A DNA stretch of 57,681 nucleotides from Gammaproteobacteria bacterium (lineage in GTDB: Bacteria; Pseudomonadota; Gammaproteobacteria; Ga0077554; Ga007554), in NCBI GenBank assembly GCA_021731145.1, contig JAKFXX010000014.1:1-57681 (forward strand). Direction: 5' to 3'. The stretch's first letter is position 1. The number at the start of each line of letters is the position of its first letter. Both the position numbers and the translations under genes were made by a program. Below, one piece after another: positions 18,963 through 27,128 of this stretch. A model generated the notes under the pieces. That model had not been told where the DNA came from and did not search any database. It saw only the letters and a list, made by a program, of their open reading frames with translations.

Positions 18963-19778
18963 ATGCCCGAACTCCCGGAGGTCGAGACCACCCGCCGCGG
19001 TATTGCCCCCTACGTTGTGGGGCAGCGTGTTGCGCACATTATTGTGCGCAATGCCCGTTTGCGGCAACCCATCTCCCCGGAGCTTGCCGGTGGCTTGGCT
19101 GGGCAAATACTGCAGGCAGTGGAGCGGCGCGGCAAGTATCTGATGTTGCGTTCTCCGGTGGGCAGTGTGATCATCCATTTGGGTATGTCCGGTAGCCTGC
19201 GCATCCTGCCAAGTGCAACCCCGGCCGAAAAGCACGATCATGTGGATATCGTGCTCGCCAGCGGCGATTGCCTGCGCTTGCGCGACCCGCGTCGCTTTGG
19301 CGCCGTGTTGTGGACGCAGGAAAATCCGCTACAGCATGCGCTGTTGCGCGATCTCGGCCCTGAGCCGTTCAGCGATGCGTTTGATGGCGTTTATCTGTAT
19401 CAGCGTTCTCGTGGCCGCAGCCTTGCCGTTAAGCAATTTATTATGGATAGTCATATTGTCACGGGCGTAGGTAATATTTACGCGAGTGAGACGCTATTTC
19501 TCGCCGGCATCCATCCCCTGCGAGAAGCGGGCTGCATTTCGCAACAGCGATATCGGCGCCTGACGCTGGCCATCCAGCAGATATTGAGCGACGCAATCGC
19601 CCAAGGCGGCACGACGTTGCGCGATTTTTATAATGGCGAAGGCAAGCCGGGCTATTTTCAGCAGCAGCTCAAGGTGTACGGCAGGACGGATCAGCCTTGT
19701 GTTCGCTGCGGGCGCGCTATTGTGCAAGTCAAGCAGGGGCAGCGCTCGACGTTTTTCTGTCCGGCGTGCCAGCGATGA
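18963..19778 (+). CDS. mutM: Formamidopyrimidine-DNA glycosylase
   Basis: MutM/Fpg removes 8-oxoguanine and formamidopyrimidines and nicks the abasic site. The start MPELPEVET supplies the catalytic Pro and Glu once Met is removed. The DNA-binding helix-two-turn-helix region ([14 protein letters not shown]) and the C-terminal zinc finger (C246, C249, C266, C269: CVRCG...CPACQ) are complete. Length 271 is normal. ATG lies one base after the DUF4340 stop, so it is probably co-transcribed with the transporter cluster. Confidence 0.97.
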   Translation: MPELPEVETTRRGIAPYVVGQRVAHIIVRNARLRQPISPELAGGLAGQILQAVERRGKYLMLRSPVGSVIIHLGMSGSLRILPSATPAEKHDHVDIVLASGDCLRLRDPRRFGAVLWTQENPLQHALLRDLGPEPFSDAFDGVYLYQRSRGRSLAVKQFIMDSHIVTGVGNIYASETLFLAGIHPLREAGCISQQRYRRLTLAIQQILSDAIAQGGTTLRDFYNGEGKPGYFQQQLKVYGRTDQPCVRCGRAIVQVKQGQRSTFFCPACQR

Positions 19779-19806
19779 CATACAACAAAAAAATGAGGGA
19801 TAAAAC

Positions 19807-20274
19807 ATGATGAAAATCGATTTTCTGAAGCTGTTCAACAAAGTTATCGGCGTAGTATTCGGTGCCATGCTGTTATTCATCACGCTGGGTATGATCATTG
19901 GCGTGCTGCACCTGTTCATGTCTGTCGGTGACATGATGGTTGAGAAGGAGCTGGGCAAACACTACTCCAAGATCATCTCCGATGTCTTGACCCTCTTCAT
20001 TCTGGTCGAGCTATCGCGTTCGCTGGTTGAGTACTTCCATACCCAGCGTCTGCGTATGACATTTATCGTCGATGCCGGGATTGTGTTTGTTTTGCGGGAG
20101 TTGATGATTGGTCTGTTTGAGCACAAAATCCCGACAGAGCAGATCTACGCGCTGAGCGCCCTGATGCTGGTGCTGACGGTGTTGCGTATCGGCTCGGTGG
20201 TGGTGTACCAGCGCGAGAGGCGGATGGCTGATATGGCGAAGCCCGCATCATCGCAAGAAAAAGCGGCGGAATAA
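19807..20274 (+). CDS. psiE: PsiE-family membrane protein
   Basis: The 155-residue protein has about four hydrophobic segments (VVFGAMLLFITLGMIIGVLH, IISDVLTLFILVELSRSLVEY, FIVDAGIVFVLRELMIGLF, ALSALMLVLTVLRIGSVVVY). The phrase LVEYFHTQRLRMTFIVDAGI is typical of the phosphate-starvation-inducible PsiE family. Its role is not well defined. It follows mutM by 28 bp. A MITE-like element begins 6 bp after its stop. Confidence 0.85.
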   Translation: MMKIDFLKLFNKVIGVVFGAMLLFITLGMIIGVLHLFMSVGDMMVEKELGKHYSKIISDVLTLFILVELSRSLVEYFHTQRLRMTFIVDAGIVFVLRELMIGLFEHKIPTEQIYALSALMLVLTVLRIGSVVVYQRERRMADMAKPASSQEKAAE

Positions 20275-20280
20275 CCTTTA

Positions 20281-20390
20281 GGGCCCCCCTATAAATTCAC
20301 TTTTCGTCGTTCCCGTGAAAACGGGAACCCAGTAAAATCAAAAGCCTAGATGCCCGCCTTCGCGGGCATGACGAATTTATAGAGGTGCCC
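20281..20390. mobile_element. MITE-like element with terminal inverted repeats
   Basis: The ends of this 110-bp segment, GGGCCCCCCTATAAATTC (20281-20298) and GAATTTATAGAGGTGCCC (20373-20390), are inverted repeats with 16 of 18 positions matching. TTTA flanks both sides (20277-20280 and 20391-20394), consistent with a 4-bp target duplication. Inside are two strong hairpins, GTTCCCGT-GAAA-ACGGGAAC and TGCCCGC-CTTC-GCGGGCA. There is no coding capacity. It sits 6 bp after psiE and may also act as a transcription stop. Confidence 0.75.
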
Positions 20391-20514
20391 TTTAGATAAC
20401 GCAGAACTGGAAGCTGGGGGCTCCAACGAAACAACGATACGGGCACAACCCTTACGCTGTTAATGTTGGGGTTCCGGCCTACACGGTTTTTTGAAAGTCT
20501 ACCGCCAGCGAGTC

Positions 20515-21909
20515 TTATTGAGTGGCAGGTTTGCTCGCCTGCCGTATTTTAATGATTACCCCTCCTTGTTGCAGCGCCAGCGTTTGCGTTGCGGCACCCA
20601 ATTGAGCGATATTGCGTCCAAGCTCCCGGTAGGCAGGGTTGTAGGGGTTGAAGGTAAGGTGCGTAATGCCCTTGATCGTCCTGAGCAGGGCTTCCCCGTC
20701 CTTGGCGGGCGGCGGCAACGGCAGTACGTCACGTTTGCACGCGATCATGCTGCGGGCCGGCCATTGGCTGGCGGCGCGGAACGGCTGCTTAGTGTCCGAT
20801 GCCTCCATGGCGAGCAACCTGATGAGCTGATCCTCGGGGCTTAATTCGCCGTCTTTCACGAAGCGCGCATAGCTTTTATCCGCAAGCATGAATGACGTGG
20901 AGATAATGACTGTTACTATCATCACCAATCCATAGCGGCCCGCCAGGCTGTTTTTGTTCAGCGCCTGATTTGCTGTGATCAGACGCGGAATTCCGCGGTA
21001 TAAAACCAGCACCAGCGCCAGCATGGCCCATGCGGCGTCAGCGGCGGCGAGGCCGATCAGCAGGCCTATCAGCAGTATGCTGCTCATCAGGTCGTTCAGC
21101 AGCGTACGTCTCTCCAGCCACAGTACCAACAGCAATAACGCTGCGGACAGCGAGCCGATGACCCAGCCTGGTTCTTCCAGCGGATTGCCCATATTCGCCA
21201 AGCCAAGCGTGGTGATAGGGTTGTTCCACCACGCTATGTCGGGCCACCCCAGCCGCATGACCAAAACGAGGGTCGTGATTATCGTGACGCCGATAAGGAC
21301 ATGTCTTTTCTGGCCGACGTCGGTGGGATCTTTATACCACCGCCACATCAGGGCTAGCGGGTAAGCCAGCCCTGCAGGGTGCAGGGTGACGCTGGTGCCG
21401 ACGGCCAGGAGTTGCAGGAAATACCAGCCGCTCAGCGGGCGTTGCGCCGCACGGTAGGTCTTGTCCAGCCAAGCACCCAGGCCAAAGGTCAGAAGCAGGT
21501 AGGGGCCCGCGCCGATGGCGTCAACCTGTGTGATCATGAGCGGTGATATTGCCAGTAATGAGCTGGAAATCAGCGCGGCTTCGATGCCGTTTGTCCGGCG
21601 GCTCCAGGAATAGAGAAGCAGGATGGCGGAGAAGGCCATCATTAAGGTATATACCTTGGCTGCGATAATGCTGCCTGACCAATAAAGTCCCAGTGGAACA
21701 AAAAACAGTGCCCGGAAGTCGGGGAGTCCAAAAATGACAATGGGACTGGCAATGTTGTCGACGACGGACCAATTCAGCAGTAGCCCCCTGGCGGCGCCTT
21801 CATCCAATCCGTAGGGTTCAAATCTAACCAGACCCAGCGCCAGTATCGCGCCACCCCAGATGATCATGGCTAACAGACCCAGGTGGCGGTCTGAAATACG
21901 GTATTGCAT
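20515..21909 (-). CDS. Polytopic membrane protein, possibly a GT-C-type glycosyltransferase
   Basis: The 464 residues contain about ten to twelve hydrophobic segments. The first external loop carries RFEPYGLDEGAARGLLLNW, a placement and acidic character reminiscent of the catalytic loop of ArnT/PMT-like GT-C glycosyltransferases. The C-terminal 110 residues are soluble. Family membership was not firmly recognised, so the function is tentative. It is an isolated minus-strand gene between the MITE and the divergent respiratory operon. Confidence 0.5.
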   Translation of the reverse strand: MQYRISDRHLGLLAMIIWGGAILALGLVRFEPYGLDEGAARGLLLNWSVVDNIASPIVIFGLPDFRALFFVPLGLYWSGSIIAAKVYTLMMAFSAILLLYSWSRRTNGIEAALISSSLLAISPLMITQVDAIGAGPYLLLTFGLGAWLDKTYRAAQRPLSGWYFLQLLAVGTSVTLHPAGLAYPLALMWRWYKDPTDVGQKRHVLIGVTIITTLVLVMRLGWPDIAWWNNPITTLGLANMGNPLEEPGWVIGSLSAALLLLVLWLERRTLLNDLMSSILLIGLLIGLAAADAAWAMLALVLVLYRGIPRLITANQALNKNSLAGRYGLVMIVTVIISTSFMLADKSYARFVKDGELSPEDQLIRLLAMEASDTKQPFRAASQWPARSMIACKRDVLPLPPPAKDGEALLRTIKGITHLTFNPYNPAYRELGRNIAQLGAATQTLALQQGGVIIKIRQASKPATQ

Positions 21910-22021
21910 TGACTTTCCTTTGGAATTTGAGTTTGTAATTTTAGAGTAACATGTTTAATGCGATGTAGTGGGCCGAAGCATTCACCCTTATTATGACAAT
22001 AGCAGCAGGAGGATAGTTTAA

Positions 22022-22108
22022 TTGGGTAAAATTATCACGCATGGATTGGAGGGGATAGTACTTGCATTAATATTATGTGTCATGTTATATATCCTCAAGC
22101 TTGGATAA
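22022..22108 (+). CDS. Membrane microprotein 1 (28 aa)
   Basis: A 28-codon frame starts at TTG 22022, exactly 9 nt after a perfect AGGAGG (22007-22012), and ends TAA. The product is a short basic head (MGKIITHGLEG) plus one hydrophobic helix (IVLALILCVMLYIL) and KLG. The SD quality and the all-hydrophobic helix argue that it is translated. It is the first gene of a cluster encoding c-type cytochromes and a heme-copper-oxidase-like protein, so it may be a small respiratory subunit. No homologue was recognised. Confidence 0.6.
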   Translation: MGKIITHGLEGIVLALILCVMLYILKLG

Positions 22109-22169
22109 AACAATATAATATTCAAGCTCTATTTATTAGGGTGACTCATAAAAGTGGAGGCGATTAAAT

Positions 22170-22262
22170 ATGATGTACTCGGCTGAAGTCTTTACTATCT
22201 ACGCGATCTGGTTTACTGGGGCGTTTGTTTTTGCGGCACTTTTGGTTAAAATGAATTCCTGA
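22170..22262 (+). CDS. Membrane microprotein 2 (30 aa)
   Basis: This 30-codon frame starts ATG 22170, 9 nt after GGAGG (22156-22160); a second ATG follows directly. The product MMYSAEVFTIYAIWFTGAF continues as a hydrophobic helix and ends LLVKMNS: one transmembrane segment with a short basic tail. It lies 61 bp after microprotein 1 and 173 bp before a diheme cytochrome c gene. Size and topology resemble small oxidase subunits such as CcoQ or CydX, but no sequence match to either was seen. Confidence 0.6.
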   Translation: MMYSAEVFTIYAIWFTGAFVFAALLVKMNS

Positions 22263-22435
22263 TCCCATTTGATGGGTTGGGGGTTTTCAACAAAAAAGGC
22301 GGCATGTCGTGCGGGTGGGAATCCTGCGGGGCGGGTCTGTTCATGGTGGGTGATCTCATGCTGGATCTGTCCGCCTGCTGGGCTTGAGTCACAGGATGAT
22401 AAAAATGGTTAAATACTTGGGAGGGTGTCTTTAAG

Positions 22436-23176
22436 ATGAAACGTGTAATAGTTTCGACTGCGGCTGTACTTATGGCGGCAATGTTGCCGTCGATAGTCAT
22501 GGCGAGTGTGGCGTGGCCCAAGGGTGACGGTGATCTTGCTAATGGTAAAAAGATTTTCACGGAAGGCAAGGGCAGTGTTCCCGCGTGTAATTCATGCCAC
22601 GGCCCCGAAGGGCTGGGCGACGACAACATGGGCACGCCCCGTATCTCCGGCCAGTTTTACAATTTCCTCTTGAAGCAACTGGAGGATTTTGCGACCGATA
22701 AACGTACCGACACAACCATGTTCGTCATGAACACTAACGCCAAGGGTCTGAGCGAGCAGGACCGCAAGGATGTGGCGACCTACCTGGCGAGCCTGCGCAA
22801 GCATGGCGACACCAAGGTCTCCAACCTTGAAGAGCTGAAGGCCGCAGGTCAAGTGGTTGGTTTGCCGCACAAAGGCAAATCGCTGGTCGAGTGGGGCGGT
22901 AATGAGAAAGGCATCACTGCCTGCAAATCATGTCACGGATATAATGGCATGGGCGCCCCGCCGGTTTTCCCCATGATTGGCCAGCAGCGTTATGTGTATC
23001 TTGTCAATCAATTGAAAAAATGGCGTGATGGCAGCCGTGCCAATGACCCCAAGGGTGCGATGCGTGCTGTTGCGCAGAAGATGTCCGATGATGATATCAA
23101 TAACGCAGCTGCTTATCTGGCAATAACTTCATTTTATTCCAGCGGTAATACGCGCCACGCATACGATCCGCACTAA
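22436..23176 (+). CDS. Diheme cytochrome c (c4-like)
   Basis: The 246-residue periplasmic electron carrier has a signal peptide ending near VMASVAW and two heme c sites, CNSCH (C51, C54, H55) and CKSCH (C163, C166, H167). These lie in tandem cytochrome domains, as in the cytochrome c4 family. Candidate axial methionines include those in ...DDNMGTPRISGQ and ...MGAPPVFPMIGQQR. SD GGGAGGG precedes ATG. It probably donates electrons to a terminal oxidase. A terminator follows at once, so it may be more abundant than the genes downstream. Confidence 0.9.
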   Translation: MKRVIVSTAAVLMAAMLPSIVMASVAWPKGDGDLANGKKIFTEGKGSVPACNSCHGPEGLGDDNMGTPRISGQFYNFLLKQLEDFATDKRTDTTMFVMNTNAKGLSEQDRKDVATYLASLRKHGDTKVSNLEELKAAGQVVGLPHKGKSLVEWGGNEKGITACKSCHGYNGMGAPPVFPMIGQQRYVYLVNQLKKWRDGSRANDPKGAMRAVAQKMSDDDINNAAAYLAITSFYSSGNTRHAYDPH

Positions 23177-23213
23177 AACCGGCGCTCGCTGGTTTTCATC
23201 AGGTGTTATCTAG

Positions 23214-23250
23214 AGGGTGGGGAATACTTCCCCACCCTTAATTTTAAGTC
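23214..23250 (+). terminator. Terminator after the diheme cytochrome gene
   Basis: AGGGTGGGGAA (23214-23224) pairs perfectly with TTCCCCACCCT (23228-23238) around a TAC loop, followed by TAATTTTAAG. The 11-bp stem is strong and the T-tract is imperfect. It divides the respiratory cluster into two transcription segments. Confidence 0.75.
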
Positions 23251-23394
23251 GTTCGCCTGAACTTCATGCCTGGGGTTTTGTCTCATTAAGGTCGTCCTTG
23301 GTTGCTTGGGCACACTTGCTGGCGGCGCGAACACATACATTGTGCGTCTGCGATGCTTGATGATTTCAGATATGTTATAGGGCGCTAGAACCAA

Positions 23395-23988
23395 ATGAGT
23401 AAACAACGTCTCAAGTCTGGCGAGAAGATACTTTTTAGTATTTTCGGCGCATTTTTTATATTGGGGATCATCGCATTCATTGCCATGGAAGTAGTGCGCT
23501 CGCGTTCCGATGCCCCGATGTTTACCGTAACCACCCACTTCGACTTCTCGCCGGTGGGGCTGGAGGGTTCCAAGGTTTATCGTGAAGCTCGTTGTAACTC
23601 GTGCCATCGGGCGTTGCGCAATGGCACGAACATGGGCGCGAGTCTTGATGGCATTGGCTCCAGGCGTTCTATACAATGGATCGAAAGTTTTTTCATCGAC
23701 CCGGAAAAGACTTATGGCGGACCGACGGTCGATCATGGCTTGCCGCCTAAAGAAGCTGCCTATGTATCATCGTTGCCTACAGAGGATCTCCACAAGATCG
23801 CCGTCTTCCTTTCGGAGCTGAGGGCGGATCGCGGTTCTGCGGCAGCTGCCCAGCCCCCGAAGGAACGCTCCGGATTTATTGATGGCATGGTGGGAACCTT
23901 TGCACCGGAAACCTGGAAAGATAAATATCAAGATATACGCGACAAGCCGCAGGCTAGTGGTTCTGCCGTAGAGGAACATCAGCACTAA
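23395..23988 (+). CDS. Membrane-anchored monoheme cytochrome c
   Basis: The 197 residues begin with a basic head and one transmembrane helix (ILFSIFGAFFILGIIAFIAMEVV), not a cleaved signal. A periplasmic domain follows with one heme site CNSCH (C67, C70, H71) and later NGTNMGASLDGIGSRR. The layout, with a helix and then a heme domain opening with the phrase GLEGSKVYREARCNSCH, resembles the cytochrome subunits of cbb3-type oxidases, but it is shorter. Its stop overlaps the next start (TAATG), so it is translationally coupled to the oxidase-like gene. Confidence 0.82.
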   Translation: MSKQRLKSGEKILFSIFGAFFILGIIAFIAMEVVRSRSDAPMFTVTTHFDFSPVGLEGSKVYREARCNSCHRALRNGTNMGASLDGIGSRRSIQWIESFFIDPEKTYGGPTVDHGLPPKEAAYVSSLPTEDLHKIAVFLSELRADRGSAAAAQPPKERSGFIDGMVGTFAPETWKDKYQDIRDKPQASGSAVEEHQH

Positions 23989-24515
23989 TGAGCAACAACG
24001 AACCCTGGTTGCACCAGAGCGAAATAGAATACAGGCGTTATACATTATGGTTTTTTTATGCCTGCGTAATATATAGTTTGATCGGTTTTTCCTGGGGTGT
24101 GGTAGTAGGTATGCTGCCGGACCTGCGGGATTTCATTAATAACCGCCCCCACGCTCATTTGATCATGCTTGGCCATGGACATATCAATTTGCTGGGCTGG
24201 GTGGAGATGGCTATTTTCGGGTCTGTGTACTTCATTGTGCCGCGCTTGGTGAAGCGGCCCATTTTTAGTCTAAAGCTAGTGAAGATTCATTTCTGGACGC
24301 ACAACCTTGGCCTATTGGGTATGGTGGTGTTTTTTGTCGCCGCAGGCACAATGGGTGGCTTGGCGAGCATGGAAATGCCGCCTGATGAAGTTAAAACGAT
24401 CGTGAAACCATTCATGATATTGGTTGGCGTGTTTGGCTCAATAGTATTGCTGGCTAATTGTATCTGGGCATACAACATCTTTCGCACATGCTCGGGATGG
24501 AAAGAGCGTCAATGA
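23988..24515 (+). CDS. Short heme-copper oxidase subunit I-like membrane protein
   Basis: The 175-residue protein has four transmembrane segments. The second contains HAHLIMLGHGHINLLGW, followed by AIFGSVYFIVPRL, wording typical of the CcoN/NorB side of the heme-copper oxidase superfamily. A full subunit I has 12 helices, so this covers only the first third and lacks the CuB histidines of the catalytic site. It could bind a heme b or serve as an assembly or quinol-oxidising partner of the coupled cytochrome. Start and stop overlap both neighbours. Confidence 0.65.
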   Translation: MSNNEPWLHQSEIEYRRYTLWFFYACVIYSLIGFSWGVVVGMLPDLRDFINNRPHAHLIMLGHGHINLLGWVEMAIFGSVYFIVPRLVKRPIFSLKLVKIHFWTHNLGLLGMVVFFVAAGTMGGLASMEMPPDEVKTIVKPFMILVGVFGSIVLLANCIWAYNIFRTCSGWKERQ

Positions 24516-25069
24516 AAATGACCGGTGGCCACGCGAACAATCAGATCGGTAGCCGACGTTTTGCCCTGAAGGGCACCAGCATCGCCTGTGTGTTGTTTGT
24601 TGGGTTGATGTTTGCCGGGTGTGACGGTGGGAATAACAAGGACACCCTGCTGGTTGGCCAGAAAGCGCCCAGTCTCAGAACCAAAACACTGGCGGATGTT
24701 GGGGGGGATTTCAGCAAGATCACCAGTTACCGCCAGCCCGATGAGCGGATGTATCAGTATTCGATTGATGAGGCGCTTAAAGTAGGTAAGCCTATTGTTC
24801 TGGAGTTTGCCACGCCCGGTCATTGCACTGTGTGCGATGTGCAGTTGCAAATGTTGAAATCCCTGCTTACCAAATATGAGTCCCAAGTACTTTTCCTGCA
24901 TATGGATCAATATCAAAACACTGAAGCTTTTATTGCCTTTCGCGTGAAAGGTGACCCTTGGACGTTTGTGATCGACAAAGATGGCGTGGTGCGGTCGAAG
25001 CATCCCGGACGCATGTTGTATGGCGAGCTTGAGGCAGCCATTACCCGCGTTTTGCCTGCGAAGCGTTAG
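24512..25069 (+). CDS. Thioredoxin-like lipoprotein
   Basis: The 185-residue product starts at ATG 24512, overlapping the upstream stop as ATGA. The N-terminus has SRRFALKG, close to a twin-arginine motif, then a hydrophobic stretch and a lipobox (LMFAGC, lipidated C37). The thioredoxin fold carries CTVC at C105-C108 in LEFATPGHCTVCD and VKGDPWTFVIDKDG. It is probably anchored in the cell envelope, where it could keep heme-site cysteines or metal-site cysteines reduced for the cytochromes encoded alongside. The role is inferred from context. Confidence 0.75.
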   Translation: MKMTGGHANNQIGSRRFALKGTSIACVLFVGLMFAGCDGGNNKDTLLVGQKAPSLRTKTLADVGGDFSKITSYRQPDERMYQYSIDEALKVGKPIVLEFATPGHCTVCDVQLQMLKSLLTKYESQVLFLHMDQYQNTEAFIAFRVKGDPWTFVIDKDGVVRSKHPGRMLYGELEAAITRVLPAKR

Positions 25070-25070
25070 C

Positions 25071-25529
25071 ATGGCGGAATCAGAAAAACGCTACGTCCTG
25101 GTTCAGGATCGCAAGGGCATGACCTGGGATTTGCTACTGTACGCGCCGACCGTGGTATTCCTCGTGGCGATTGCTCTCAAAGTATGGTTTGGGCCGAACC
25201 AGAGCTGGGCATATCTGTTGGTTTTTATGGCCACTTTTTTCCTGCTTACGGGCGCCAACCGCATCCTCAAAACCCGCTTGATGATATTGCCGACGGCGCC
25301 AATTGCCATCGATATCGGTAAGCAGCGCGTGCGCCTGGAGTTGCGTAGTGGTACGCAGGTTGATCTGGTGCAGGGTGTGCGGTTTTTTGCGGATTTTGCG
25401 GGTAAGAGTTTTGCTTTGACCGGACTGGATTTGTCCGGTAAAAAGCAGCAGTACGTTTTTCACCTTGGACAGTTTGCCGATGAGTCTCAATTCAAGGACG
25501 CCAAGTCGTTCTTGCAGGTTTATAAATAG
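25071..25529 (+). CDS. Two-helix membrane protein of the cytochrome operon
   Basis: The 152 residues contain two adjacent transmembrane helices (LLLYAPTVVFLVAIALKVWF and YLLVFMATFFLLTGANRIL) and a C-terminal soluble domain of about 85 residues (PIAIDIGKQRVRLELRSG, GKSFALTGLDLSGKKQQYVF). It starts one base after the thioredoxin gene stop, so it belongs to the same operon. The family was not recognised. The topology suggests a small assembly or accessory protein. A longer in-frame start inside the upstream gene was rejected. Confidence 0.6.
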   Translation: MAESEKRYVLVQDRKGMTWDLLLYAPTVVFLVAIALKVWFGPNQSWAYLLVFMATFFLLTGANRILKTRLMILPTAPIAIDIGKQRVRLELRSGTQVDLVQGVRFFADFAGKSFALTGLDLSGKKQQYVFHLGQFADESQFKDAKSFLQVYK

Positions 25530-25550
25530 AAATAAACCTATAAAAAGTGG

Positions 25551-25592
25551 TTAGCCACAGACGACTGCATGGGTGTGGTCGTCTGTGGCTAA
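25551..25592. terminator. Bidirectional terminator between cytochrome operon and rimO
   Basis: TTAGCCACAGACGAC (25551-25565) and GTCGTCTGTGGCTAA (25578-25592) form a perfect 15-bp stem with a 12-nt loop. It lies between convergent genes. T-rich sequence follows on the plus strand (GGTTGTTTTA) and A-rich sequence precedes it (TATAAAAAG), as expected for use in both directions. Confidence 0.8.
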
Positions 25593-25600
25593 AGGTTGTT

Positions 25601-26932
25601 TTACCCTGAACTCTTTCCCTTGGTTTTGCCCCAAAGGTCATGGTCATCAGCGCCGATAATTTCTACTTCCACGAATTCTCCTTGTTTTAGACCAGTCGCA
25701 TCTTCGATGTACACTTGACCGTCAATCTCCGGCGCGTCCGCGGCTGAGCGGGCGATTGCGCCTTGAGCCCCAACTTCATCCACCAGCACCTTGAACGTTT
25801 TTCCGATTTTGTTTTGCAGTTTTGCGGCGCTGATTTCGGCTTGAACAGCCATGAATCGTTCCAGGCGTTCCTGTTTGATCTCTTCAGGGACCGGGTTCGG
25901 CAAGGCGTTGGCGCTGGCGCCTTCCACGGGCGAATAAGCAAAGCATCCGACACGATCCAGCTCGGCTTCATGGAGGAAGTCTAGAAGATAGTCGAAATCA
26001 TCCTCCGTCTCTCCGGGAAAACCGACGATGAAGGTGCTGCGTATCGTGATGTCCGGGCAAATGCTGCGCCATAGCTGTAGGCGTTTCAGGGTGTTTTCGC
26101 TGTTGGCGGGGCGTTTCATGGCCTTGAGTATGCGGGGGCTGGCATGCTGCAAGGGGGCGTCCAGGTAAGGCAGGATTTTGCCTTCGGCCATGAGCGGAAT
26201 GAGGTCGTCGACATGGGGGTAGGGGTATACATAATGCAGGCGCACCCATGCGCCGAGATCTCCCAACGCATCCGCGAGCGCCGTTAAATGGGTCTTGAGC
26301 GGCTTGCCCTTCCAGAAGCCGGTGCGATACTTGGTGTCAACGCCATAGGCGCTGGTGTCTTGCGAGATTACCAGTAACTCTCTCACGCCTGCATTGACCA
26401 GATGTTCGGCTTCCTGCATGACTTCGCCAATAGGGCGGCTCACCAGATCACCGCGCATCGAGGGGATGATGCAAAAGCTACAGCGATGGTTGCATCCCTC
26501 GGAAATCTTCAGGTAGGCGTAATGTTTTGGCGTGAGCCTGATGCCCTGGGGTGGTATCAGGCTGGTGTAAGGATCGTGTGAGGGTGGCAGGTGCTTATGC
26601 ACGGCGTGCATGACTTCCTGCATGGCGTGGGGGCCGGTGACGGCCAGGACGTGGGGGTGCGCCTCCCGGATAACTTCTTCGCGCGCGCCCAGGCAGCCGG
26701 TGACGATGACCTTGCCATTCTCCGCCAGTGCTTCACCGATGGCATCCAGCGATTCCTCTACCGCGCTGTCGATGAACCCGCAGGTATTGACGACCACCAG
26801 GTCTGCATCCTGATAAGAAGGGGAGATGGCATAGCCTTCGGCGCGCAGTTGGGTGAGAATCTGCTCTGAATCAACGAGCGCCTTAGGGCAGCCGAGGCTG
26901 ATAAAGCCAACTTTGGGTGAGGCCTGTGTCAT
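25601..26932 (-). CDS. rimO: Ribosomal protein S12 methylthiotransferase RimO
   Basis: RimO is a radical-SAM enzyme that adds a methylthio group to the conserved Asp of ribosomal protein S12. The 443 residues show the N-terminal UPF0004 domain ([28 protein letters not shown]), the radical-SAM cluster motif [15 protein letters not shown], and a C-terminal TRAM domain ([14 protein letters not shown]). [10 protein letters not shown] and the S12-type TRAM distinguish it from MiaB. Length is normal. No partner gene is nearby. Confidence 0.96.
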   Translation of the reverse strand: MTQASPKVGFISLGCPKALVDSEQILTQLRAEGYAISPSYQDADLVVVNTCGFIDSAVEESLDAIGEALAENGKVIVTGCLGAREEVIREAHPHVLAVTGPHAMQEVMHAVHKHLPPSHDPYTSLIPPQGIRLTPKHYAYLKISEGCNHRCSFCIIPSMRGDLVSRPIGEVMQEAEHLVNAGVRELLVISQDTSAYGVDTKYRTGFWKGKPLKTHLTALADALGDLGAWVRLHYVYPYPHVDDLIPLMAEGKILPYLDAPLQHASPRILKAMKRPANSENTLKRLQLWRSICPDITIRSTFIVGFPGETEDDFDYLLDFLHEAELDRVGCFAYSPVEGASANALPNPVPEEIKQERLERFMAVQAEISAAKLQNKIGKTFKVLVDEVGAQGAIARSAADAPEIDGQVYIEDATGLKQGEFVEVEIIGADDHDLWGKTKGKSSG

Positions 26933-27128
26933 GTTAGTTGCTCATTATTCATTGCGGTAGGGCGCCGGGGTGGCGTTGCCTTTCAGTGTTGCGGCGGGTT
27001 GATATGGTGTGGATATATATTTTGTCATTATATCCTTAATTGTCATTGTTGTTCGATAGCCATATTTGTCATGAGCGGCGCTAAAATTGCATGGCAAGTC
27101 ATTTTGTCGGAATTTTGGCTGGAACCTT

